From positions 2,249,501-2,313,500 of the forward strand of contig NZ_CP035490.1 in assembly GCF_004135205.1 (NCBI RefSeq): DNA of 64,000 bases. The letters are read 5' to 3'. The DNA comes from Hahella sp. KA22. Its GTDB lineage: Bacteria; Pseudomonadota; Gammaproteobacteria; Pseudomonadales; Oleiphilaceae. Positions 26,734 to 34,501 of the stretch are shown here, piece after piece. The position numbers and the translations under genes were made by a program. The notes beneath the pieces were generated by a model. The model ran no database searches and was not told the origin of the DNA. It was given only the letters and a program-made list of their open reading frames with translations. The stretch's first letter is position 1. Each line of letters starts with the position of its first letter.

Positions 26734-26865
26734 CGCAAGATGCACAGACGGACGTAAGGATGCGAGGAAAGGAAGCGACAAGGACGATGAACAGCCATAG
26801 GAATCGGCAAGGGAAGCGTTCAAATCTCAAGGCGCAGCAAGGAATGCTGCGCCTTCTTGCGTTTT
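26734..26865 (+). ncRNA. CsrB/RsmZ-type CsrA-sequestering small RNA, copy 1
   Basis: A predicted RNA of about 132 bases with eight GGA motifs, among them AAGGATG, AAGGAAG, CAAGGACG and AGGGAAG. It ends in an intrinsic terminator, GGCGCAGC/GCTGCGCC with the GGA-containing loop AAGGAAT, followed by TTCTTGCGTTTT. Dense GGA motifs, no coding potential and a GacA box are the hallmarks of CsrB/RsmY/RsmZ RNAs, which bind and titrate the translational regulator CsrA/RsmA. Ends are inferred from the -10 box and terminator. Diverged from copies 2 and 3 in sequence but alike in design. Confidence 0.75.
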
Positions 26866-26904
26866 AAGGACGCAATTGAGAAAAACGGCGTCGTCTTATG
26901 ATAC

Positions 26905-26922
26905 ATGGGCGAATATCTCACA
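26905..26922. promoter_or_regulatory. GacA-box-like element of small RNA copy 2
   Basis: ATGGGC-GAATAT-CTCACA keeps the right half-site (CTCACA is the exact complement of the left half of the copy-1 box) but not the left. It ends exactly 43 bases before the -10 box TAATAT (26966-26971), the same spacing as copy 1. Confidence 0.5.
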
Positions 26923-26977
26923 AGGCAAGCAGAGAAAGCTTATTTTGTGGCGCCTCATGAATCCGTAATATGTGAAT

Positions 26978-27113
26978 CGTAAGGAGACGAAAGCGAACAC
27001 CCAAGGATTGGGAAGCAAGGATGCAACAAGGATGATGTCTTCACCGCAGGAAGCGGTCAGGGAAAATAGGGAAATTCGAAAGGCGCGGCTGGGAGGCTGC
27101 GCCTTTTGTTTTT
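26978..27113 (+). ncRNA. CsrB/RsmZ-type small RNA, copy 2
   Basis: A predicted RNA of about 136 bases with nine GGA motifs, several displayed in loops of short hairpins: CCCA-AGGAT-TGGG (27000-27012), GCA-AGGA-TGC (27015-27024) and ACCGC-AGGAA-GCGGT (27043-27057). The terminator GGCGCGGC/GCTGCGCC has loop TGGGAG and a TTTTGTTTTT tail. This hairpin-displayed GGA arrangement is what CsrA binds with high affinity. About 95% identical to copy 3 over roughly 205 bases including the promoter, period 235 bases. Confidence 0.85.
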
Positions 27114-27139
27114 GGGGCGGAGATGTTTTTCCTTCGATC

Positions 27140-27157
27140 TTGGGCGAATATCTCACA
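27140..27157. promoter_or_regulatory. GacA-box-like element of small RNA copy 3
   Basis: TTGGGC-GAATAT-CTCACA, ending exactly 43 bases before the -10 box TATTAT (27201-27206). Same degenerate left half as in copy 2. Confidence 0.5.
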
Positions 27158-27212
27158 AGCCAAGCAGAGAAAGCTTATTTTGTGGCCCATCGAGAATCCG
27201 TATTATGTGAAT

Positions 27213-27348
27213 CGTAAGGAGACGAAAGCGAACACCCAAGGATTGGGAAGCAAGGATGCAACAAGGATGATGTCTTCACCGCAGGAAGCGGTCAGGGATT
27301 ATAGGGATATACGAAAGGCGCGGCTGGGAGGCTGCGCCTTTTGTCTTT
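27213..27348 (+). ncRNA. CsrB/RsmZ-type small RNA, copy 3
   Basis: The tandem duplicate of copy 2, with the same nine GGA motifs, the same loop-displayed hairpins and the same GGA-looped terminator (27317-27338, then TTTTGTCTTT). Differences from copy 2 fall outside the GGA motifs, for example in the A/T bases beside AGGGA and in the promoter spacer, which suggests selection on CsrA-binding sites. It ends 26 bases before the convergent membrane-protein gene. Confidence 0.85.
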
Positions 27349-27374
27349 CTGCGTTTTAATTGCGGCTATTGTCT

Positions 27375-27788
27375 TTAGGCTCCAACACTCCCTACTGCCT
27401 CGTTCTTACCAATTGCGGTCTGCTCCAGCAGCGCAAGTATCGTCACCGCTAGCGCGATCGCGACAATCAGAAACAAGCCAAGCCCCGAGAAGCTGCTGCT
27501 GAATACCGCAACCAACAGCACGCTGGCCAGCACCCAGGCCCAATCGAGATAAACAATCCACTTTGAAAACTTATCCTGCCAGGCGGGAGAGCGCGCAACG
27601 AGAAAAACATCCACCGCCCATATCGCCAGCCCTATACCTAATCCTATGTAAACCTCTGTCGCCAGTCCTCCTACCTTGGCCGCGAACCAGGATGGGAACA
27701 GTATCAGATCGATCGCCAGAAGCAGTGAAAGGGCTGCATTGACGTAAAGTGTTTTAGCCAGCAATTGGCGATTTTTTACTTGGGTCAT
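27375..27788 (-). CDS. Small four-helix membrane protein
   Basis: A 137-residue integral membrane protein with four hydrophobic segments (about 12-30, 42-60, 74-92 and 95-120). ATG 27788 is chosen because AGGAGAAGAGTT precedes it; the upstream in-frame extension to 27851 lacks support. Resembles unnamed DUF-type four-helix proteins; function unknown. It is divergent from the XRE regulator, which may control it, an inference from position only. Confidence 0.75.
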   Translation of the reverse strand: MTQVKNRQLLAKTLYVNAALSLLLAIDLILFPSWFAAKVGGLATEVYIGLGIGLAIWAVDVFLVARSPAWQDKFSKWIVYLDWAWVLASVLLVAVFSSSFSGLGLFLIVAIALAVTILALLEQTAIGKNEAVGSVGA

Positions 27789-27956
27789 AACTCTTCTCCT
27801 GATTGAAGTGTCTGCGGGTCTATTTTTGAAGCAGGGACTAACGCCAAACAATTACCTCTGAGGTAATGGCGGGTAGTTGCTTCTGGCGGGCATATTGGCC
27901 AAATTGAGGCGGGTGAAAGGGTGGCCTTAGAGAAATCAGTGTCGGGAGTCATAGTT

Positions 27957-28754
27957 ATGAGCGCATTTGGTGTGAAGTTACGGGAGCTGAGAGAAGCGCG
28001 ACGGCTCAGTCAGCTTGAGCTTTCTTTGGAAGCAGAGGTGTCTTCGCGACATATCAGTTTTATGGAGACGGGTCGCTCCAAGCCCAGTCGAGAGATGGTG
28101 TTGCATATGGCGCGAATATTGGGAGTGGACATGACGACGACCAATAGTTTGCTGACGCTGGCTGGATACAGCCAGGTGTTTGGTGAGCGGCGTCTGGATG
28201 CGGCATCCATGGCCCCAGTGCGCAAGGCTTTGGCGCAGCTGATGCAGTCGCACATGCCGTATCCCGCTGTGGTGTTGGATCGACATTACAACCTGATTCA
28301 GGCGAACGCTGCCCAGCAATTTATGATGCAACGACTTATGGCTGCCGGCATGGCGATCAGCGAGACGCCGAATTTCATGAAGGTCTTTCTGGCTCAGGAT
28401 GGGCTGAGGCCTTTTGTTGATGATTGGGAGTTGCTGGCCTGTCATATGCTCCAGCGTATTTGGCGAGAGCATACGTTGGAGGCGGGTGCTGCGGAGGATG
28501 AAGCGTTTATTTACGAATTGTTGAGCATCGAAGGCATTCCTTCTGACTGGAAAAAGCGCAACCTTGAGAGTCTGGATACTCCTGTCATCAACTTCAATAT
28601 CAATCTGGACGGCGTGAAGCTGAGAATGTTCAGCTCAATCTCCAGCTTTGGCGCGCCCTTGGATATCACGGTCAGAGACATTCGCATCGAACATTTCTTT
28701 CCTCTTGATGACGCCACTGAAGCCTATTGGCGCAGCCATTGCGAAGGGCTTTAG
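27957..28754 (+). CDS. XRE-family regulator with MmyB-like ligand domain
   Basis: A 265-residue regulator. The N-terminal HTH (LRELREARRLSQLELSLEAE then VSSRHISFMETGRSKPSREM) is the classic XRE/MmyB DNA-binding domain. Residues about 100-260 match the MmyB-like PAS-fold ligand domain (YPAVVLDRHYNLIQANAAQQ, as in regulators that bind fatty-acid-like ligands). ATG 27957 with GGGAG upstream is used; the frame extends to 27921. Divergent from the four-helix membrane protein 168 bases away, a likely target. Confidence 0.88.
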   Translation: MSAFGVKLRELREARRLSQLELSLEAEVSSRHISFMETGRSKPSREMVLHMARILGVDMTTTNSLLTLAGYSQVFGERRLDAASMAPVRKALAQLMQSHMPYPAVVLDRHYNLIQANAAQQFMMQRLMAAGMAISETPNFMKVFLAQDGLRPFVDDWELLACHMLQRIWREHTLEAGAAEDEAFIYELLSIEGIPSDWKKRNLESLDTPVINFNINLDGVKLRMFSSISSFGAPLDITVRDIRIEHFFPLDDATEAYWRSHCEGL

Positions 28755-28928
28755 GTCGGTTTCATTGCGCTTCACCGCCTTCTATTGACGGAAACGGGCT
28801 TTCTGTCTAGAGTAAAAGCTCTAACTCGTTTGTTACGTTATGGCTTGCCTAGAAAATGCAGTCTCGTCCGGTTTAAGCCATACGCGTAGTCAAGCAGCGG
28901 TATAACAACAACTCAGGGTGGGTGGAGC

Positions 28929-29477
28929 GTGAGAATTCAGCAACTCAAGAGTCAGGCGATCAGCCGCGCCAAACGGCTGTATGTGGCGACCATGATGCAG
29001 GTGGTTGGCCGTGCGTTGCAGGCGATTTCCCAGGAAGATAATGAAATCCAGCGGGAATTGTCGGCTTTTCCGGAAAACTTCACCTTCGCCATGAAGGTAT
29101 TGCCGTCAGGGCCGGGGCTGATGTTGCGCAAAGCGGCGGATGGCTCATTCAACTTCTTGTCCGACTCCGAAGGCGAAGCGGACTTAACCATCTATATCAA
29201 ACACATAGAGCACGCCTTCCGCATGCTCTCATTTCAGGAAAGCACAGCGACCGCGTTCGCCAATGACCGTATGGTGGTGGATGGCGATATTTCCAGCGCG
29301 GTGCGAATGGTGCGAGCCTTGAATCGTCTGGAGGCCTTTATCTTGCCGAAACTGCTGGCGGAGATGGCGATCAAAGAGTATCCGTCTATTACACTCCCGG
29401 AGAAACTCATTCAGGGCGCGCGGATATATCTGCGTGTGGCGACCAACTTTTTGTCTGAGCAGAGGAAAGCAGCATGA
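28929..29477 (+). CDS. SCP2-like sterol/lipid-carrier protein
   Basis: A 182-residue protein; the middle part (FTFAMKVLPSGPGLMLRKAA through SEGEADLTIYIKHIEHAFRM and FANDRMVVDGDISSAVRMVR) has the SCP2 lipid-transfer fold, which carries hydrophobic ligands such as acyl chains. GTG start at 28929 behind GGTGGAG. It overlaps the alcohol dehydrogenase start by four bases (ATGA at 29474), implying coupled translation and a shared pathway, possibly supply of a long-chain alcohol. Confidence 0.7.
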   Translation: MRIQQLKSQAISRAKRLYVATMMQVVGRALQAISQEDNEIQRELSAFPENFTFAMKVLPSGPGLMLRKAADGSFNFLSDSEGEADLTIYIKHIEHAFRMLSFQESTATAFANDRMVVDGDISSAVRMVRALNRLEAFILPKLLAEMAIKEYPSITLPEKLIQGARIYLRVATNFLSEQRKAA

Positions 29478-30673
29478 GCAAAGGGTATTACGAATTTTTT
29501 TGCCCGGTCAAAGTGATCGCGGGCGAGGCTGCGCTGGAGCATATTCCTTTTGAACTCAGTGCATTGGGCGTATCGAATCCATTAATGATTACTGACAAAG
29601 GCGTGCGTGGCGCGGGACTGTCGGATTATGTGATTACCGCCTGCAGCGAAGGCGGTGTGGAGATGGCGTCTATCTTTGACGATGTGCCGCCAGACTCGTC
29701 AACTGAGGTGGTGCGCAGTATCGCCGCGGTGTACCGGGAGCAGGGGGCGGATTCCATCATCGCCGTGGGCGGCGGATCGGTAATCGATACTGCAAAAGCC
29801 GTTAACATTCTGGTTTCCGAAGGGGGCGACAATTTGGCCAAGTACTCCGGCGCCGGTGTGCTGAAGCGTCCGCTCAAGCCCTTCTTCGTCATCCCCACGA
29901 CGGCGGGCACCGGGTCGGAAGTCACTTCTGTCGCGGTGATCGCCGATCGGAAAAAGGGCGTTAAGCTGCCTTTCGGCTCACCCTTTCTACTGCCTAATGC
30001 AGCGATTATCGACCCGCGCATGACGTTGACATTGCCCGCGCACATCACTGCCGCCACGGCGATGGATGCGCTCACTCATGCGGTGGAAGCGTACACCTGC
30101 ATGGCCAAGAATCCGCTCAGCGACGCTTATGCTGTTTCCGCCGTTAAAAAAATCAGTGAGCACTTGCTGGAAGTGATGGACAACCCGAAAGACCCGCAGG
30201 GGCGTTTGGAGTTGGCGCAAGCTTCAACTATGGCTGGCATCGCTTTCTCCAATTCCATGGTCGGATTGGTGCATGCGCTGGGGCATGCGCTGGGAGTTAT
30301 TTGTCATCTGCCTCATGGAATGTGCATGAGTTTGTTTCTGCCTTATGTGCTGGAATACAACCTGCGTAAAGGCAAAATTCGCGAGCCGTTGGCGGAGTTG
30401 TTGCTGCCGTTGGCGGGAGCGCGGGTATACGCGAATACGCCGCCGGAACAACGTGCGAGACGGGCGGTTGCTGCGATCAGAGAGTTGCGCGATGAGCTGT
30501 TCGAGCGCTGTAAGCTGCCGCGAACATTGAAGGAAACAGGCAAAGTGAGTCTGGATCTGCTGCCGAAAATCGCGGATGTGGCGATGGACGATGGGTCTAT
30601 TATCTTCAATCCGGCGGAAGCGGACTTTGAGGAAGTTCTGGAAGTGCTGAAAAGTGCTTGGGACGATATGTAA
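29474..30673 (+). CDS. Iron-containing alcohol dehydrogenase
   Basis: A 399-residue group III (Fe-dependent) alcohol dehydrogenase. The NAD-binding VGGGSVIDTAKA is near residue 97 and PTTAGTGSEVTSVAVI near 140. Metal ligands are in AMDALTHAVEAY and in GLVHALGHALGVICHLPHG. It interconverts primary alcohols and aldehydes in the cytoplasm. Coupled to an SCP2-like lipid carrier and in a genome with fatty alcohol production, long-chain alcohols are a plausible substrate, but this is inference. Confidence 0.92.
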   Translation: MSKGYYEFFCPVKVIAGEAALEHIPFELSALGVSNPLMITDKGVRGAGLSDYVITACSEGGVEMASIFDDVPPDSSTEVVRSIAAVYREQGADSIIAVGGGSVIDTAKAVNILVSEGGDNLAKYSGAGVLKRPLKPFFVIPTTAGTGSEVTSVAVIADRKKGVKLPFGSPFLLPNAAIIDPRMTLTLPAHITAATAMDALTHAVEAYTCMAKNPLSDAYAVSAVKKISEHLLEVMDNPKDPQGRLELAQASTMAGIAFSNSMVGLVHALGHALGVICHLPHGMCMSLFLPYVLEYNLRKGKIREPLAELLLPLAGARVYANTPPEQRARRAVAAIRELRDELFERCKLPRTLKETGKVSLDLLPKIADVAMDDGSIIFNPAEADFEEVLEVLKSAWDDM

Positions 30674-30682
30674 ACAGTAAGA

Positions 30683-30713
30683 ACCCGGCTGCGGAGCGAT
30701 CCGACAGCCGGGT
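30683..30713. terminator. Terminator between alcohol dehydrogenase and rapA
   Basis: A perfect nine-pair stem ACCCGGCTG/CAGCCGGGT. On the minus strand it is followed by TCTTACTGTTTA, so it best serves rapA, but it can also block readthrough from the convergent dehydrogenase. Confidence 0.7.
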
Positions 30714-30735
30714 GTGCATTCCTGCGATTGCCGCC

Positions 30736-33639
30736 TTAGGTGGCGATCACCACACGTACGGCGTCCAGCGTCAGCTGCGCGCCCTTCAGGTACTTCTCCA
30801 GTGTTTCCGTTTGCTGGACGAGGAAATCAATCTCATCCTGACGGATATTCGGATTCACCTCCGCCAGCGCTTTCAAACGCTCAATTTCCGTTTGCTGGGA
30901 TTGCAGCATAACGGCTATAGAGCGCTCTACCAGCTCGCTTTTCTGCGCTGCGGCGGTTTTTTCCGCTTGGGTGATCAATGGTTCTATTTGCGGGCGGGCA
31001 TGACGCACCAGATCCTGAGCGGTGCGCTTGGGCACATTTTCCCCCAGCTGCTGCAAGTGAGCGGCAGTCAGGATTTTGCCCAGCTCTTTGCCGCTGCTGT
31101 CGATCAGCAGGCGCACCGGTTCTTTAGGCAGGAAGCGATAAAGCTGCAATGCCTTCGGCGCCGGGCAGTTGAGGCGGAAAATGGTCTCCACCATCAGAGC
31201 TCCTGGTTGCAACGGCGGCAGCTTGATGGTGCATAGCCCGGTGTTGCCGAACTCGCCGCACAGAATCATATCCATGGCGCCAGTCACAATGGGATGCTCC
31301 CAGGTCAGGAACTGCATGTCGTCGCGGCTTAACGCCAGATCGCGATGGAAAGTGGCGGTGACGCCGTCTTCCGGCAATCCGGGGAAGTGGCTGCACTGCA
31401 TATGATCCCCAGGGCGGAAGATAGACGCGCGTTCGCTGTGCTGCTCCTGGTCCACGCCATATTGGCTGAATACACGTTCGATGTAGTCTTCCAGCTCTTT
31501 GCGGCGCTCGTCTTCTGCAATCTGCTCAACCAGGTCGTTCGCTTTTAGCGGATCACAGGAGTTGAGTTCCAGCAGTGGATCGCGGCCTTGTTGCAGCGCC
31601 TGCAGCGTTTCTTCCGTGAACTGGTGGGTGTCGGCGATTAATTGATTGAATTCATCCCGATCATCCGTTTGCTCCAGTTCGCTTTCCAGGCGCTCGGCAA
31701 AGCGCTGGTAAATCGCCGCTCCGGCGGGGCAAGGGCGACTGAAGGCGTTGATGCCTTCGTTATGCCAGCGTAGCAGGCGTTCCTGAGCGGAATTTTCGAA
31801 GAACGGAACGTGGATATTCACGTCGTGGCGCTGTCCGATACGATCCAGTCGGCCAATGCGTTGTTCCAACAAGTCTGGATTTTGCGGCAAGTCGAACAAC
31901 ACCACATGCCTGGCGAACTGGAAGTTACGGCCTTCGCTGCCAATTTCTGAACAGATCAGCGCCTGGGCGCCGTATTCATCGTCCGCGAAATAAGCGCCGG
32001 CGCGATCACGCTCCAACAAAGACAAACCTTCATGGAATACCGCTGTGCGGTAGCCGCCGCGTAAACGCAGGAAGTCTTCCAGATCTAGGGCGGTTTCCGC
32101 ATGAGCGCAGATCACCAATACCTTTTCCAGACGATTTTGTTTCAGCCACTGCGCCAGCCACTCCACGCGGGAATCGGTTTTAACCCATTCCGCGCCCAGC
32201 AGGCGCTCTGGATGCAGCCGTTGCTCCAGGTTTGCGGAGGCGGCCAGGGCAGCGAGCTCTTCCGGCTGGGGCAGAGGATGTAAATGCAAGACGCGCTGTG
32301 GGAAGCCTTTGATTGCGGAGCGGGTATTGCGGAACAGCACCCGGCCTACGCCGTGTTGATCCAACAGTTTGCGTACAGCGCGCTCGACCCGGTGCAGGGC
32401 TTCTTCCCGGCTGTCCTCATCGGCGTCGACCTCGAATTGCTGTAGCTCCGTCAGTAGCGTGTCCACCGCATCCTGTCCCAGGTAGCCGGCCAGTTTCTCC
32501 TGCAGATCCTTGGAGTCCAACAGACGCTTCGGACCGCTTTCACCCAACAACTCTTTGACCAGGTCGTTGACTGGTTGATACTGGCTTTCCTCTTCCCGGA
32601 ACCGCTCCAGGTCATGATAGCGGGCGGGGTCCAGCAAGCGCAGACGCGCGAAGTGGCTTTCCAGTCCCAGCTGCTCCGGTGTTGCGGTCAGCAGCAACAG
32701 GCCGGGCGCTTTCTGCGCCAGTGCTTCGATATGGCTGTAGGCGGGACTCTGTTGTTCCGGGGACCACTTCAGATGGTGCGCCTCATCCACAACCAGCATA
32801 TCCCACTGGGCGTTCAGTGCGTGTTCGCGCCACTGATCGTTGTCAGTGATGAAGTTCAGGCTGCAGAGCACCAACTGAGAACATTCAAACGGATTTTCCT
32901 CGCCGGACTCGGTCAGCGCTTCGCAACGCTCGTTGTCGAGGATGGAGAACTGAAGATTAAAGCGACGCAGCATTTCCACCAGCCACTGGTGCAGCAGACT
33001 CTCCGGCACAACGATCAGCACGCGCTGGGCGCGTCCGCTCAACAGCTGGTGATGCAGGATCAGGCCCGCCTCAATGGTTTTACCCAGGCCGACTTCGTCC
33101 GCCAGCAAGACCCTGGGGGCATGACGGTGCGCCACTTCGTTGGCGATGTACATCTGGTGGGGGAGAAGTTGCACTCGCGCGCCCATCAGGCCGTAGCCCT
33201 GGGTCGCCTGCTGGCGAGTCTGGTAGCCGAGGGTTTCCTGGCGCAGGAGATAACTGCTGAGTTTGTCGACTTGGCCGGAGAAAAGGCGATCTTTCGGGCT
33301 GACGAAGTGGACGAAGCTGCTTAATTCCAGCTCCGGCAGTTCGACTTTGCGGCCTTTTTCGTCAAGCGCCTCATAGATCAGATAGCCTTGTTGCTCAATC
33401 ACCCCGGCTACGGTGTATTTCTTTTCGTCGTTATCGCTGACGTTATCGCCTACCTGATACTGCACGCGGCTCAAGGGCGCGTTGGCGGCGGAATAGGTGC
33501 GCTGCTCGGTGGCGGCGGGAAAGCTGATGGTGATTCTGCGATTATCGTTTTCGGTGATGATGCCGAGGCCTAGTTCAGGCTCAGTGTTACTGATCCAGCG
33601 CTGGCCGATCACAAAATTCGTGGTACTCAATTTACTCAT
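30736..33639 (-). CDS. rapA: RNA polymerase-associated ATPase RapA
   Basis: A 967-residue SWI2/SNF2 ATPase, the same size as E. coli RapA (968), which recycles RNA polymerase after transcription. N-terminal Tudor-like domains (QRWISNTEPELGLG), Walker A in LADEVGLGKTIEAGL, DEAH box VVDEAHHLKW, and helicase motif VI IGRLDRIGQ are present. Nested stem-loops upstream (33664-33711) separate it from dnaQ. No sign of damage. Confidence 0.97.
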   Translation of the reverse strand: MSKLSTTNFVIGQRWISNTEPELGLGIITENDNRRITISFPAATEQRTYSAANAPLSRVQYQVGDNVSDNDEKKYTVAGVIEQQGYLIYEALDEKGRKVELPELELSSFVHFVSPKDRLFSGQVDKLSSYLLRQETLGYQTRQQATQGYGLMGARVQLLPHQMYIANEVAHRHAPRVLLADEVGLGKTIEAGLILHHQLLSGRAQRVLIVVPESLLHQWLVEMLRRFNLQFSILDNERCEALTESGEENPFECSQLVLCSLNFITDNDQWREHALNAQWDMLVVDEAHHLKWSPEQQSPAYSHIEALAQKAPGLLLLTATPEQLGLESHFARLRLLDPARYHDLERFREEESQYQPVNDLVKELLGESGPKRLLDSKDLQEKLAGYLGQDAVDTLLTELQQFEVDADEDSREEALHRVERAVRKLLDQHGVGRVLFRNTRSAIKGFPQRVLHLHPLPQPEELAALAASANLEQRLHPERLLGAEWVKTDSRVEWLAQWLKQNRLEKVLVICAHAETALDLEDFLRLRGGYRTAVFHEGLSLLERDRAGAYFADDEYGAQALICSEIGSEGRNFQFARHVVLFDLPQNPDLLEQRIGRLDRIGQRHDVNIHVPFFENSAQERLLRWHNEGINAFSRPCPAGAAIYQRFAERLESELEQTDDRDEFNQLIADTHQFTEETLQALQQGRDPLLELNSCDPLKANDLVEQIAEDERRKELEDYIERVFSQYGVDQEQHSERASIFRPGDHMQCSHFPGLPEDGVTATFHRDLALSRDDMQFLTWEHPIVTGAMDMILCGEFGNTGLCTIKLPPLQPGALMVETIFRLNCPAPKALQLYRFLPKEPVRLLIDSSGKELGKILTAAHLQQLGENVPKRTAQDLVRHARPQIEPLITQAEKTAAAQKSELVERSIAVMLQSQQTEIERLKALAEVNPNIRQDEIDFLVQQTETLEKYLKGAQLTLDAVRVVIAT

Positions 33640-33663
33640 TCTCGCTGTATTTAACGGTGTGCG

Positions 33664-33711
33664 TCCGTTGTGGCGGGAGAGGGCGCGTAGGCTCTCCCAT
33701 GACGCAACGGA
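33664..33711 (-). terminator. Nested stem-loop between dnaQ-like gene and rapA
   Basis: An outer stem TCCGTTG/CAACGGA encloses an inner stem GGGAGAG/CTCTCCC. It lies in the rapA 5' region, about 100 bases past the exonuclease stop. No T-run is seen, so it may be a leader structure or a processing site rather than a terminator. Confidence 0.4.
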
Positions 33712-33808
33712 TACTGATTGCGGGCGGCGCGCGGTGACGAACAGGCGCAGTCCGGCGCAAGGGCGTTATGGTATCACTGCTGGGGATCTGTTTCCTGTTC
33801 GCTTTTTG

Positions 33809-34501
33809 TCAATGAGCGCGCATTTTTTCCAGTTTGATCCGCGCAGCGACTTTATCCTGCAGTCCTTTCCAGGTTGTCACGCCCTGGCTGCGGGCTTTTT
33901 GCAGGCAGATTAACGCCAATTCAGCGGCGGCCATGGCGTCGCAGGCGGCATGATGGCGTTGATCGTTATAGAGGCCGAAATAGTGGGACCAGTCATCCAG
34001 GCTGCGCAGATGGGAAGGCGCCTCCGGACAGAGCGCTTTCAGCCATTCCGCCACGTCGTAGAATGGCAGCCGGCAACTGACGCCCATATGCGCGCGGGCT
34101 TCTTTTTCCAGCATGGCCTTGTCGAAGGGCGCATGAAAGGCGAGCAGGACGGCGCCGTGCGCATAGCTAAGAAAGGAGTGAATCGCTTCTTTGGGCTGTA
34201 CGCCCTGGCTGAGAGTTTGCTGAGACAGGCCGTGGATCAGAATATTGTCGCGTTCCAGGCGCGCGTCAGCATTGATCACCAGTTCGAATGTCTGTTCCAG
34301 GCAAATGCTCAGACCATCGATTTCCACCGCGCCGATAGCGATTACCACATCTTTTTTGGTGTTAAGGCCGGTTGTCTCTACATCCGCCGTCACCCAGCGT
34401 ATGTCTTCAAGCGCCTGCCCCGGCGGAGGCGGGGACCAGCGAGAGAGAGCTTTGACGTTGGCGTCCATGGAAAAAAAGTCCGTTAATTGATCCAGGGTCA
34501 T
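33809..34501 (-). CDS. DnaQ-like DEDDh 3'-5' exonuclease
   Basis: A 230-residue exonuclease of the DNA polymerase III epsilon superfamily. Exo I is D40-x-E42 in VTADVETTGLN, Exo II has D127 in AFHAPFDKAML, and Exo III has the catalytic His at 183 or 184 with D188 in QRHHAACDAM. The frame is open upstream to 35002, but ATG 34501 overlaps the stop of the DUF294 gene (ATGA) and gives the family length. Coupled with a DUF294 protein, a pairing I know from other proteobacteria near symporter/acs genes; probably a nuclease of RNA or nucleotides rather than the replicative proofreader. Confidence 0.88.
   Translation of the reverse strand: MTLDQLTDFFSMDANVKALSRWSPPPPGQALEDIRWVTADVETTGLNTKKDVVIAIGAVEIDGLSICLEQTFELVINADARLERDNILIHGLSQQTLSQGVQPKEAIHSFLSYAHGAVLLAFHAPFDKAMLEKEARAHMGVSCRLPFYDVAEWLKALCPEAPSHLRSLDDWSHYFGLYNDQRHHAACDAMAAAELALICLQKARSQGVTTWKGLQDKVAARIKLEKMRAH

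Larger units (their letters stand above)
26905..27348 (+). repeat. Tandem duplication of a small-RNA gene
   Basis: Two direct repeats (about 26907-27113 and 27142-27348), 235 bases apart, about 95% identical over promoter, RNA and terminator. Each repeat is a complete transcription unit, so this is gene amplification rather than a simple DNA repeat. Confidence 0.9.

Noticed and set aside
26972-27359. Two similar plus-strand reading frames (about 80 codons each) inside the repeat region
   Set aside because: They run across the predicted promoters and terminators of the small RNAs. The peptide similarity simply reflects the DNA duplication, the starts lack ribosome binding sites, and the RNA interpretation explains the sequence fully.
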